Assembly: GCA_050010255.1 (NCBI GenBank)
Contig: JBEKLJ010000220.1
Coordinates: 1-5,476 of the forward strand
Direction: 5' to 3'
DNA from: JBEKLJ01 sp050010255
Lineage (GTDB): Bacteria; Acidobacteriota; Terriglobia; Bryobacterales; Bryobacteraceae
Length of the DNA: 5,476 bases
The notes under the pieces were generated by a model, which worked only from the letters and a program-made list of their open reading frames with translations, had not been told where the DNA came from and did not search any database. Shown one piece after another: positions 1-4,973 of the stretch. The stretch's first letter is position 1, and every line of letters begins with the position of its first letter. The translations under genes were made by a program, and so were the position numbers.

Positions 1-72
1 ATCGGCGCCGAATGCGAGGGCCACCATCACGAGCGCCAGTACCGGCGAAAGCAGAAACCTGCTGCAAGTCAT
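1..72 (-). CDS. Exported protein of unknown function, N-terminal 24 codons only (3' end outside window)
   Basis: Reading leftward from the ATG at 72-70, the frame stays open to the window edge and gives 24 residues that form a typical Sec signal peptide. There is a short N-region (MTCSR), then a hydrophobic core from about residue 6 to 21 (FLLSPVLALVMVALAF), then GAD. The ATG is preceded by a perfect AGGAGG six bases upstream, which is the main reason to accept such a short fragment as a real gene start. An in-frame ATG at 87-85 would add five residues (MRRST), but it overlaps the ribosome site, so the inner ATG is preferred. The gene is divergent from the GH51 gene and shares its upstream region. 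The mature protein lies outside the window, so no function can be given. Confidence 0.72.
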   Translation of the reverse strand, partial: MTCSRFLLSPVLALVMVALAFGAD

Positions 73-78
73 CGTCGA

Positions 79-84
79 CCTCCT
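79..84 (-). promoter_or_regulatory. Shine-Dalgarno AGGAGG for the leftward exported-protein gene
   Basis: The minus strand reads AGGAGG, then six bases (TCGACG), then ATG at 72-70. It is a full anti-SD match at good spacing. It decides the start in favour of the inner ATG, because the outer in-frame ATG at 87-85 directly abuts the motif. Confidence 0.7.
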
Positions 85-168
85 CATGGCCGCGTTGCTC
101 AGTCCACCACTCTACCGCGCCGTCGCTGCGGTCGCGAGCGTCTTGGGGGGGCGCTCGCTGCTTGAAGG

Positions 169-190
169 ATCCAGCCCGATCTTCTCACAC
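169..190 (-). repeat. 22-bp exact repeat, copy 1 (inverted relative to copy 2 at 4952-4973)
   Basis: Read on the minus strand from 190 to 169, this segment begins GTGTGAGAAGATC and ends GGGCTGGAT. It is identical over 22 bases to the plus strand at 4952-4973. The bases immediately flanking on both sides differ. Upstream of both copies the word CGGCCTC recurs at nearly the same distance (28 versus 29 bases before the repeat), and a TTGA lies 10-12 bases before that, so the similarity may extend as a diverged copy of about 65-70 bases. Here the repeat lies about 97 bases upstream of the leftward gene start and contains no ATG at its end, unlike copy 2. Confidence 0.8.
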
Positions 191-270
191 GCCTTCGGCT
201 GCGGCTTGCGGGAGGCCGGCATCTTCTCAAGTTGCACTCAGCAGTCCGCGCCCAGGCGGCAATTCTCCGC

Positions 271-300
271 TTGACTGAGACCGAGGCGGGTGCATAAGAT
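271..300 (+). promoter_or_regulatory. Sigma70-like promoter of the GH51 gene
   Basis: TTGACT at 271-276 matches the -35 consensus at five of six positions. TAAGAT at 295-300 matches the -10 consensus at four of six. The spacer is 18 bases. Transcription would start near 307-308, leaving a 5' leader of roughly 88 bases before the ATG at 395. The placement directly in front of an operator-like palindrome strengthens the call. It is a prediction from sequence pattern only. Confidence 0.55.
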
Positions 301-307
301 GTCGTGG

Positions 308-321
308 TGAGAGCGCTTTCA
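308..321. promoter_or_regulatory. LacI-family operator-like palindrome at the predicted GH51 transcription start
   Basis: TGAGAGCGCTTTCA is a near-perfect 14-bp palindrome around a central CG: six of seven base pairs match, with one G/T mismatch in the arms. It differs at one base from the LacI/CcpA-type pattern TGNAANCGNTNNCA. It starts about seven bases after the -10 hexamer, so a bound protein would overlap the transcription start and block RNA polymerase. LacI-family repressors of sugar-utilisation genes commonly use this site shape and location. The regulator gene is not in the window. Confidence 0.55.
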
Positions 322-380
322 TGCCCGGCCCCATGCAGACAACCGCGTGCGGCCGGCGGAGGTTGCTGAGCAAGCCAAAC

Positions 381-385
381 GAGGA
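381..385 (+). promoter_or_regulatory. Shine-Dalgarno GAGGA for the GH51 gene
   Basis: GAGGA ends nine bases before the ATG at 395. It supports that start over the in-frame GTG at 347, which would add 16 residues ahead of the twin-arginine motif. Confidence 0.6.
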
Positions 386-394
386 CTAAACCCC

Positions 395-2065
395 ATGCGC
401 AGCAGAAGGCATTTCCTGCGAACGGCCGCCACCGGCGCGGCCTGGCTGGCCGCACCCGATATCGTCATCTCGAGCCTGTCGGCCCAGGCCACGGAATCGC
501 GCGTCGAGGTCCTGCTAGACGAACCGATCGGCGCGATTGCGCCGGAGATTTACGGCCACTTCGTCGAGCATCTGGGCGGCGTCGTCTACGATGGCATCTG
601 GGTCGGAGAGAAGTCCAAGATCCCCAACGTCGGCGGTCTTCGCAAGGAGTTGGTGGATGCGCTCGCCAGGATCAAGCCGGGCGTGATCCGCTGGCCGGGC
701 GGCTGTTTCGCGGACCAGTACGACTGGAGAGACGGCATCGGCCCGCGGGCGAAGCGGCCCAAGCGGACCAACTTCTGGCTGGACGCGCGGGAGTGGTCCC
801 AGACGGCGCGGCGCGACGGTCCCGCGTGTTACGATCCCAACGAGTTCGGCACCGTCGAGTTCGCGCGCTTCTCGAAGCTAACGGGCGCCCAGCCGTATGT
901 CGCCGCCAACGTGCGCAGTCTGCCCGCGCTGGAGTTCTCACGCTGGGTGGAGTACTGCAACGCCCCCGCGGGCGCCACTACCCTGACTGAGCAGCGGGCG
1001 GCGGATGGCGAGCGCGATCCGTTGAATGTGCGTTTCTGGGGCGTCGGCAACGAATCCTGGGGCTGCGGCGGCAACTTCCTGCCCGAGGATTATGCGACCG
1101 AGTATCGCCGCTACTCGGCGTGGCTGCCGGGCTACGGCATGCGGCTGTCCCTGGTTGGCTCGGGGCCGAACGGGGGCGATGTCGAATGGACGCGGCGGTT
1201 CTTCAAGAAAGCGGCCGAAGGCGGCGTGCTCCGAAGCATGTGGGGCTGGGCTCTGCACCACTATGCCTGGAACGCCAGCGGAGGACGCACCACCGATTGG
1301 CTCCGGGGCAAGGGCGACGCTCTGAAATTCGACGCCGAACAGTACTACGAGATCCTGCGCGAAGCCAACCTGATGGAGTCGTTGATCAAGGCGCACTGGG
1401 GCGCGATGGGAGAGTCCGACCCCCGGCATGAAGTCAAGTTGGTGGTGGATGAGTGGGGCGCCTGGTACGCCTCCGGCACCGAGCCGTTTCAGGCGGCTCT
1501 GCTCGGCCAGCAAAGCACGATGCGCGACGCCGTGCTGGCCGGCCTGACGCTGGACACTTTCAACCGCCACGCCGACAAAGTGGCGCTCGCCGCCATCGCG
1601 CAGCTCGTCAACTGCCTGCAATCACCGTTCTTGGCGCACGAGGACAAGTTCTGCGTCACACCCACGTATCACGTTTTCGCCATGTACGCCGCTCATCAAG
1701 GCGCGCAATCCGTCCGGACGGTGTTTGCGGCGCCTGAAGTAAAGTATTCGAGGAACGCGCAGCCGGCCACGCTGCCCGGGCTGGCCGGCTCGGCGTCGCT
1801 GAACGGGAAGCAGTTGACCCTGACGGTCACGAATCCGAGCCTGGATCAGGTGCGCGAGGCCGAAATCGCCGTCCGCGGCGCGACGGTAAGCGCCGTGCGG
1901 GCCGTGACCCTGGCCGCCAGCGATGCCCACGCGCACAACAGCTTTGAGGCGCCCCGAGCGGTGGAGCCGAAGGCAGAGACCCTCTCCGTGCGAGGCTCGG
2001 CTCTGGTGCACCGGTTCCCTCCGGCATCGGTCACAAAACTGGAGATCACACTCGGGCAGGGTTGA
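395..2065 (+). CDS. Tat-exported GH51 alpha-L-arabinofuranosidase
   Basis: This complete 556-residue protein hydrolyses terminal alpha-L-arabinofuranosyl residues, probably of arabinoxylan, arabinan or similar plant polymers (EC 3.2.1.55). Residues 1 to about 32 are a twin-arginine signal (SRRHFLR at 3-9, hydrophobic stretch to about 29, likely cut near SAQA), so the folded enzyme is exported. The catalytic (beta/alpha)8 domain starts near residue 45 with EIYGHFVEHLGG (51-62). IRWPGGCFADQYDW (98-111) is a GH51 hallmark. WGVGNESWGCGGNF (215-228) carries the acid/base E220, and VDEWGAWY (351-358) carries the nucleophile E353. The C-terminal beta-sandwich (about 445-556) includes LNGKQLTLTVTNPS. 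The length is slightly above the usual ~500 because of the signal and C-terminal extension. NVRSLPALEF (172-181) replaces the more common glycine-rich segment before WVEYCN, which I recall from acidobacterial members. The start at 395 follows GAGGA. An in-frame GTG at 347 is less likely. Expression is probably repressed through the palindrome at 308-321. Confidence 0.95.
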   Translation: MRSRRHFLRTAATGAAWLAAPDIVISSLSAQATESRVEVLLDEPIGAIAPEIYGHFVEHLGGVVYDGIWVGEKSKIPNVGGLRKELVDALARIKPGVIRWPGGCFADQYDWRDGIGPRAKRPKRTNFWLDAREWSQTARRDGPACYDPNEFGTVEFARFSKLTGAQPYVAANVRSLPALEFSRWVEYCNAPAGATTLTEQRAADGERDPLNVRFWGVGNESWGCGGNFLPEDYATEYRRYSAWLPGYGMRLSLVGSGPNGGDVEWTRRFFKKAAEGGVLRSMWGWALHHYAWNASGGRTTDWLRGKGDALKFDAEQYYEILREANLMESLIKAHWGAMGESDPRHEVKLVVDEWGAWYASGTEPFQAALLGQQSTMRDAVLAGLTLDTFNRHADKVALAAIAQLVNCLQSPFLAHEDKFCVTPTYHVFAMYAAHQGAQSVRTVFAAPEVKYSRNAQPATLPGLAGSASLNGKQLTLTVTNPSLDQVREAEIAVRGATVSAVRAVTLAASDAHAHNSFEAPRAVEPKAETLSVRGSALVHRFPPASVTKLEITLGQG

Positions 2066-2075
2066 GCTCTACAGC

Positions 2076-2088
2076 CGGGATGATCCCG
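2076..2088. terminator. Short inverted repeat between convergent genes, possible weak terminator
   Basis: CGGGA-TGA-TCCCG forms a 5-bp stem with a 3-base loop in the 27-base gap between the GH51 stop (2063-2065) and the stop of the ASPIC remnant (2093-2095). Its position suits a bidirectional terminator. The stem is short and no T-run follows on either strand, so the call is tentative. Confidence 0.3.
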
Positions 2089-2092
2089 CGCG

Positions 2093-2359
2093 TCACTTGC
2101 CTTCGGCTCGCGGCGGCGCGGGCTTGGCGCGATTCTGGGGCCTCGGATCGTACACGCTGGGGACGATGCCCTGGCCCTCCTCGATGCCATAGAAGCGGTC
2201 CACGGCGGGGACCGTGATCCGCTCCACTGCGCCGCTGGGCCAGCGGATTTCGACCCCATCGACAGCCGCGGCGTCACCCAGCCCGAAATGGACTCGCTGA
2301 TCGTGGGATGACGCATGGCTGCCGCCGCTCATGACGTCACCCCGCTGGCGCATGCCGAG
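2093..2359 (-). pseudogene. C-terminal remnant of an ASPIC/UnbV (CRTAC1-family) protein
   Basis: The frame reads, after an in-frame stop at 2362-2360, about 88 residues. They match the second half of the ASPIC/UnbV domain and the C-terminus of CRTAC1-type proteins: GDVMSGGSHASSHD, then the signature RVHFGLGDAAAVDGVEIRWP, SGAVERITVPAVDRFY and IEEGQGI, followed by a polar Pro/Arg-rich tail. Intact relatives are exported proteins of about 500-1100 residues with VCBS/FG-GAP repeats before this domain. All of that is absent here, and the first half of the domain is missing. The only ATG (2353-2351) has no evident ribosome site, so this is most likely a decayed gene end and not a functional small protein. 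It converges on the GH51 gene. Just upstream, another minus frame reads LTGRKSTKRGV, which resembles the L-x-G-x-K-S-x-x-x-G-[IV] block that normally precedes this part, so a frameshift plus small deletion is possible. Confidence 0.8.
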
Positions 2360-2388
2360 CTAACCCCACGCTTAGTGCTTTTGCGCCC

Positions 2389-2402
2389 CGTAAGCGCTTT
2401 CA
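2389..2402. promoter_or_regulatory. Second LacI-type operator-like palindrome
   Basis: CGTAAGCGCTTTCA is centred on CG with five of seven symmetric pairs. It agrees with the operator at 308-321 at 11 of 14 positions, including the shared run AGCGCTTTCA. It lies 36 bases upstream of the ATG of the ASPIC remnant (2353) and downstream of the propeller gene. It could have controlled the now-broken ASPIC gene's neighbourhood or serve as a distal auxiliary operator. An overlapping second inverted repeat CGCTTT-C-AAAGCG (2395-2407) blurs the reading. No promoter hexamers are clear next to it. Confidence 0.35.
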
Positions 2403-2525
2403 AAGCGTCCGGCTCATGATCGGCCGGCGGGTCAGTGGTCTGGCGGTAACTGTCTCCCAGATGGAGAAGGCCCCTCAATCACCCACTGGAGGGACCAGTC
2501 GCCACGCGCATCAGCGTGTCCGGCT

Positions 2526-2549
2526 GGGCGACAACGGCCGGCGTCGCCC
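2526..2549. terminator. GC-rich hairpin downstream of the propeller gene
   Basis: GGGCGAC (2526-2532) pairs with GTCGCCC (2543-2549) across a 10-base loop that contains a GCCGGC palindrome. It starts about 50 bases after the stop of the leftward 654-residue gene, so it is placed to act as its terminator. No T-run follows on the minus strand, so intrinsic termination would be weak. Confidence 0.3.
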
Positions 2550-2598
2550 CGACCAGTCCGGACGCCAGGTTCCGGATCGCCGGGGCGCGCCGCAGCGC

Positions 2599-4563
2599 TC
2601 AATTGGTTGCCTTCGGAGTGGGTTGGTTCGCTGCAGCTGACGATGGTATGTCATAAAACAGAATGCTGCTTCCCGACAGTACGGCCACCCTGTGTCCGTC
2701 GGGAGAGAGCGCGAATGTCTGCTCGGTCGCGGTGGGAGACGGGATGCGAATCTTCGCCACGAGCCCGCCATCCTGAGTGTTGTAGATTGAGATACGCCCT
2801 TCGGCCAAATCGGTCGCCCTGAAGGAAGCCCCCGGAATCACCGCTCCTGCCGCCTCAACGACGCCGAGTGCAAATAGCTGGCCTGCGTCGTTGCCACTGG
2901 CGTATTGCATCATCTCGGGAGACGAGCAACTCGTCTTGAGAATTGGCTGCCCATCGGGCTTGAGCACCCGGCACCACTTCTTTCTCGTCACTCCCGCACA
3001 GCCGGAAACGAGAATCAGATTCGGGGGCACGCTCGCCAGATCCGGCGTGCATGTCGAGACTATGGAGGCCACGTTCCGCCTCTGCTTGTTCCAGCCATAC
3101 TCCACGATGCGATACCTCTGAGCGGAGCTCAACAGCAGTCTGAGCTCCCCGCCGTTCGAAAGAACCGGGACAGCGATGTTCCCGGAATGCACCCAGGAGC
3201 CCAGAAGCCGCAAATCACCGTCCAGCAGCCTGACTTCCACGTCTTCTTCTGGCGGGCGTTCCAGATCCCTCTGGAGCTGTCGATGTATCTCCGGCGAATG
3301 GCGCTCGCGCATGATGCCCAGCGCGATCGTGCGGCCGGAAGGCGAGGTGCTCAGGAACGCCAGGGGACCGGCGAGTTTGGTCTTGTTCTGCAGTCTAAGT
3401 CCGGGGCCGTAGACGCGCAGTTCGTCTCCGACATGAACGAGCACGCGATTCTCGTAGGATGGCCATAGATACTGCTTGTCGTCGAAGACGCGCCAATCGA
3501 GAGCGCGCGTCACCCGCATAGTCGTTACATCCACCAGGAGGGCGCGGATGACGCGCGTTGCGTCCTCCGCCGCGCTGCGCTCCACAAGGGGATGGGAATT
3601 GAAGGTGCACAGAAGCTCTCCCGGACCGAGAAACGCGACTGCCGCTTCATGATCGAAGTTGTAGGCTTCGCGGTGCAGCCGTGGCGCGTAATGTAATTCG
3701 GCGATCGAAACGCTGGCTTCCGTGCGCGCGGTGGCCGCTGCGTTGGCATCCGGGAGTACGATGCTGCAGTGCGGGGGAGAGCAGGTCTCGGTTTCGTCCA
3801 CTGGAACGCTGGCTAGCGCAGCGGGCGGATCCGCAGCGGAGGAGACCGCTGGAGGCGGAGACGGGGCGCTCGAAGGCGCCGCTGTCGTGGCAGTTGCACC
3901 CGCGGCCGCCGGCGGCGGAAGCGTCGTGCCGGGGACGAGATAGAACCGAGAGCCGCGTTCGAGACGGACGTTTTGTCCCGTTGCGGACACGACGGAACTT
4001 CCTTCCGGACCGGTTCCCACGCTCAGCCTCAATCCGCGGAGTCCAACCACCGAACCGGGAGTTACGGTTGCCGGCCTTTCCTCCCGGACCAACTGCCTGT
4101 TCGCCGTAGCGGGAGCAGTCATCACGTTCCGCATCCCGCCTTCAATACCGATCCCGACCGCCTCGTTCAGTGGAGGAGTTACATCCAAGGCCGAGCTCGG
4201 CAACGGCGCGAGGACGGCAATCACGGTCAATGGCAGCGATTTCATCTGGCGGCCGACGCACTCCCCACTGTCAAACACCAAGGCAAGGCTCGAAGTCTTT
4301 GCACTCCTCGAACGCGCGACCGCAGCAACCAACCTGCCCTTGAGGATTCCGCCGGCGCGAAGCGCGCAGGCGGGGCTCTGCCAATCTGACACGACACGGG
4401 CGTAGATTGGTTTCCCGACGCTGGTACCGTAAACCGAAACCGGGATCAGCAACTCCGCCTCAACCAACGGAGGAACCGGCAGCGATGCGCAATATGCAAC
4501 GGGAACGCAGGATAAGAAAAGAAGAATCCCCGCTACCGGCAGAACCAGCCGACGGTCGGCCAT
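2599..4563 (-). CDS. Exported two-domain protein with C-terminal beta-propeller-like half, function unknown
   Basis: This complete 654-residue protein begins with a Sec signal (MADRRLVLPVAGILLFLSCV, cleavage near residue 25-26). Residues about 31-215 form a beta-rich domain. It includes AELLIPVSVYGTSVGKPIYA (36-55) and GGILKGRLVAAVA (71-83), a pattern I recall at the N-terminus of several acidobacterial exported proteins that set up a 'value or bound' barrel. Residues about 214-255 are a Pro/Ala/Ser/Thr linker. Residues about 287-640 repeat short beta-strand blocks (ALLVDVTTMRVTRALDW, VLVHVGDELRVYGPG, ISIYNTQDGGLVAKI, FALSPDGHRVAVLS), as in YVTN/WD40-like propellers. There are 11 cysteines, including CSPPHC at 261-266, which suits disulfides outside the cytoplasm. 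No catalytic motif is visible. The start at 4563 follows GGAGG by five bases; the ATG at 4608 would bury the signal behind 15 extra residues. It diverges from the methyltransferase. Scaffold, binding or stress roles are possible but unsupported. Confidence 0.88.
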   Translation of the reverse strand: MADRRLVLPVAGILLFLSCVPVAYCASLPVPPLVEAELLIPVSVYGTSVGKPIYARVVSDWQSPACALRAGGILKGRLVAAVARSRSAKTSSLALVFDSGECVGRQMKSLPLTVIAVLAPLPSSALDVTPPLNEAVGIGIEGGMRNVMTAPATANRQLVREERPATVTPGSVVGLRGLRLSVGTGPEGSSVVSATGQNVRLERGSRFYLVPGTTLPPPAAAGATATTAAPSSAPSPPPAVSSAADPPAALASVPVDETETCSPPHCSIVLPDANAAATARTEASVSIAELHYAPRLHREAYNFDHEAAVAFLGPGELLCTFNSHPLVERSAAEDATRVIRALLVDVTTMRVTRALDWRVFDDKQYLWPSYENRVLVHVGDELRVYGPGLRLQNKTKLAGPLAFLSTSPSGRTIALGIMRERHSPEIHRQLQRDLERPPEEDVEVRLLDGDLRLLGSWVHSGNIAVPVLSNGGELRLLLSSAQRYRIVEYGWNKQRRNVASIVSTCTPDLASVPPNLILVSGCAGVTRKKWCRVLKPDGQPILKTSCSSPEMMQYASGNDAGQLFALGVVEAAGAVIPGASFRATDLAEGRISIYNTQDGGLVAKIRIPSPTATEQTFALSPDGHRVAVLSGSSILFYDIPSSAAANQPTPKATN

Positions 4564-4971
4564 GCTACCCTCCATGGACAGAATCGCAAAAGGCGTTCGG
4601 CCTGACATCCACGTTACCTCAGATCATTCCACCGTGAACAGGACCCCGGCACGTGAGGGCGCGCGCCCATGGCGTCGGTCTGTTGCCGGACGGCGACAAT
4701 GGTTCGGTCCGAGGTCCTGGCTCCCCCTCGTTCCGCAGCAACAGGTGGGTTCCTCCGGGCGGCTCTTACCGTTGCCGGAACCCGGCTTCTCGGAAGCGCG
4801 CCGCTGGGCTGCATCGCTATGGCATCCGCTTTGGCGCGCCCTGCGAGATCGAAGAGCAGCGGGACGCCGTCGTAGAGCTTCCTCTGATACAGGGCTCCGG
4901 CCGTCGCGCGCCTTGAATCTATCGGCCTCGCGCGGCGCCTCGCTTCGAACGGTGTGAGAAGATCGGGCTGG
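4564..4971. other. Divergent intergenic region between propeller gene and methyltransferase gene
   Basis: This gap of 408 bases has no confident gene. A minus-strand frame open over 4614-4979 contains a protein-like run, ALYQRKLYDGVPLLFDLAGR, with GC-rich third positions, followed by Arg/Pro-rich sequence that looks non-coding. It has no recognisable family. A plus-strand frame over 4653-4916 is equally open but low in hydrophobic residues. No tRNA, riboswitch or clear pair of promoter hexamers was found. The right end holds the second copy of the 22-bp repeat. Confidence 0.5.
4569..4573 (-). promoter_or_regulatory. Shine-Dalgarno GGAGG for the propeller-protein gene
   Basis: The minus strand reads ATGGAGGGTAGCATG. 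GGAGG lies five bases before the ATG at 4563-4561, so that ATG is the start. The upstream in-frame ATG (4575-4573) overlaps the ribosome site itself. The earlier ATG at 4608 has no comparable site. Confidence 0.65.
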
Positions 4972-4973
4972 AT
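4952..4973 (+). repeat. 22-bp exact repeat, copy 2, ending in the methyltransferase start codon
   Basis: This is identical to the minus strand of 169-190. The copy runs from 20 bases before the methyltransferase ATG through its first two bases. It includes TGAGAAGAT (4955-4963), which resembles an extended -10 element (TG-A-GAAGAT) eight bases before the start codon. That would place transcription start almost at the ATG and give a nearly leaderless message. No good -35 lies at 16-18 bases upstream, so a promoter role is only a possibility. Confidence 0.8.

Larger units (their letters stand above)
73..394. other. Divergent intergenic region between leftward exported-protein gene and GH51 gene
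   Basis: This stretch of about 320 bases has no convincing gene. The open frames across it are Arg/Ser/Pro-rich with no domain-like pattern. Besides the separately listed promoter, operator, repeat arm and ribosome sites, it holds a run of seven G (145-151). The 9-mer ATCTTCTCA occurs at 179-187 and 221-229 (TGAGAAGAT on the minus strand), 42 bases apart. No clear leftward promoter with both hexamers was found. Confidence 0.6.
2360..2598. other. Gene-free or decayed stretch between ASPIC remnant and propeller gene
   Basis: No intact gene is supported here. The 654-residue gene's frame stays open past its stop for 38 codons to a TGA at 2481-2479, then for 50 more codons to a stop at 2331-2329. 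The later part reads GLLHLGDSYRQTTDPPADHE and then the LTGRKSTKRGV block noted with the ASPIC remnant. On the plus strand a frame across 2471-2650 reads HPLEGPVATRISVSGWAT. None of these is a recognisable complete domain. The stretch also has inverted repeats: CAGTGG (2433-2438) with CCACTG (2483-2488), enclosing TCTCC (2453-2457) with GGAGA (2463-2467). Confidence 0.5.

Noticed and set aside
347..394. GTG at 347 as the start of the GH51 gene
   Set aside because: It would place 16 charged residues before the twin-arginine motif and has no ribosome site, whereas ATG 395 follows GAGGA at nine bases.
99..455. 118-codon minus-strand open frame across the GH51 promoter region
   Set aside because: Arg/Pro-rich translation without any pattern, overlapping the start of GH51 and its control region.
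938..1621. 227-codon open frame antisense to GH51
   Set aside because: It lies wholly within the well-supported GH51 gene, is His/Gln/Arg-rich and shows no domain; it is a product of GC-biased codons.
2905..3468. 187-codon plus-strand open frame antisense to the propeller gene
   Set aside because: The opposite strand carries a continuous exported protein with signal peptide and ribosome site; this frame has no coherent hydrophobic pattern.
4564..4608. ATG at 4608 as the start of the propeller gene
   Set aside because: It would put 15 residues ahead of the signal peptide; GGAGG five bases before 4563 fits the inner ATG.
4700..4711. TGGTTCGGTCCG as a tRNA T-arm
   Set aside because: The loop lacks the TTCRA pattern and no acceptor, D- or anticodon arm can be placed around it.
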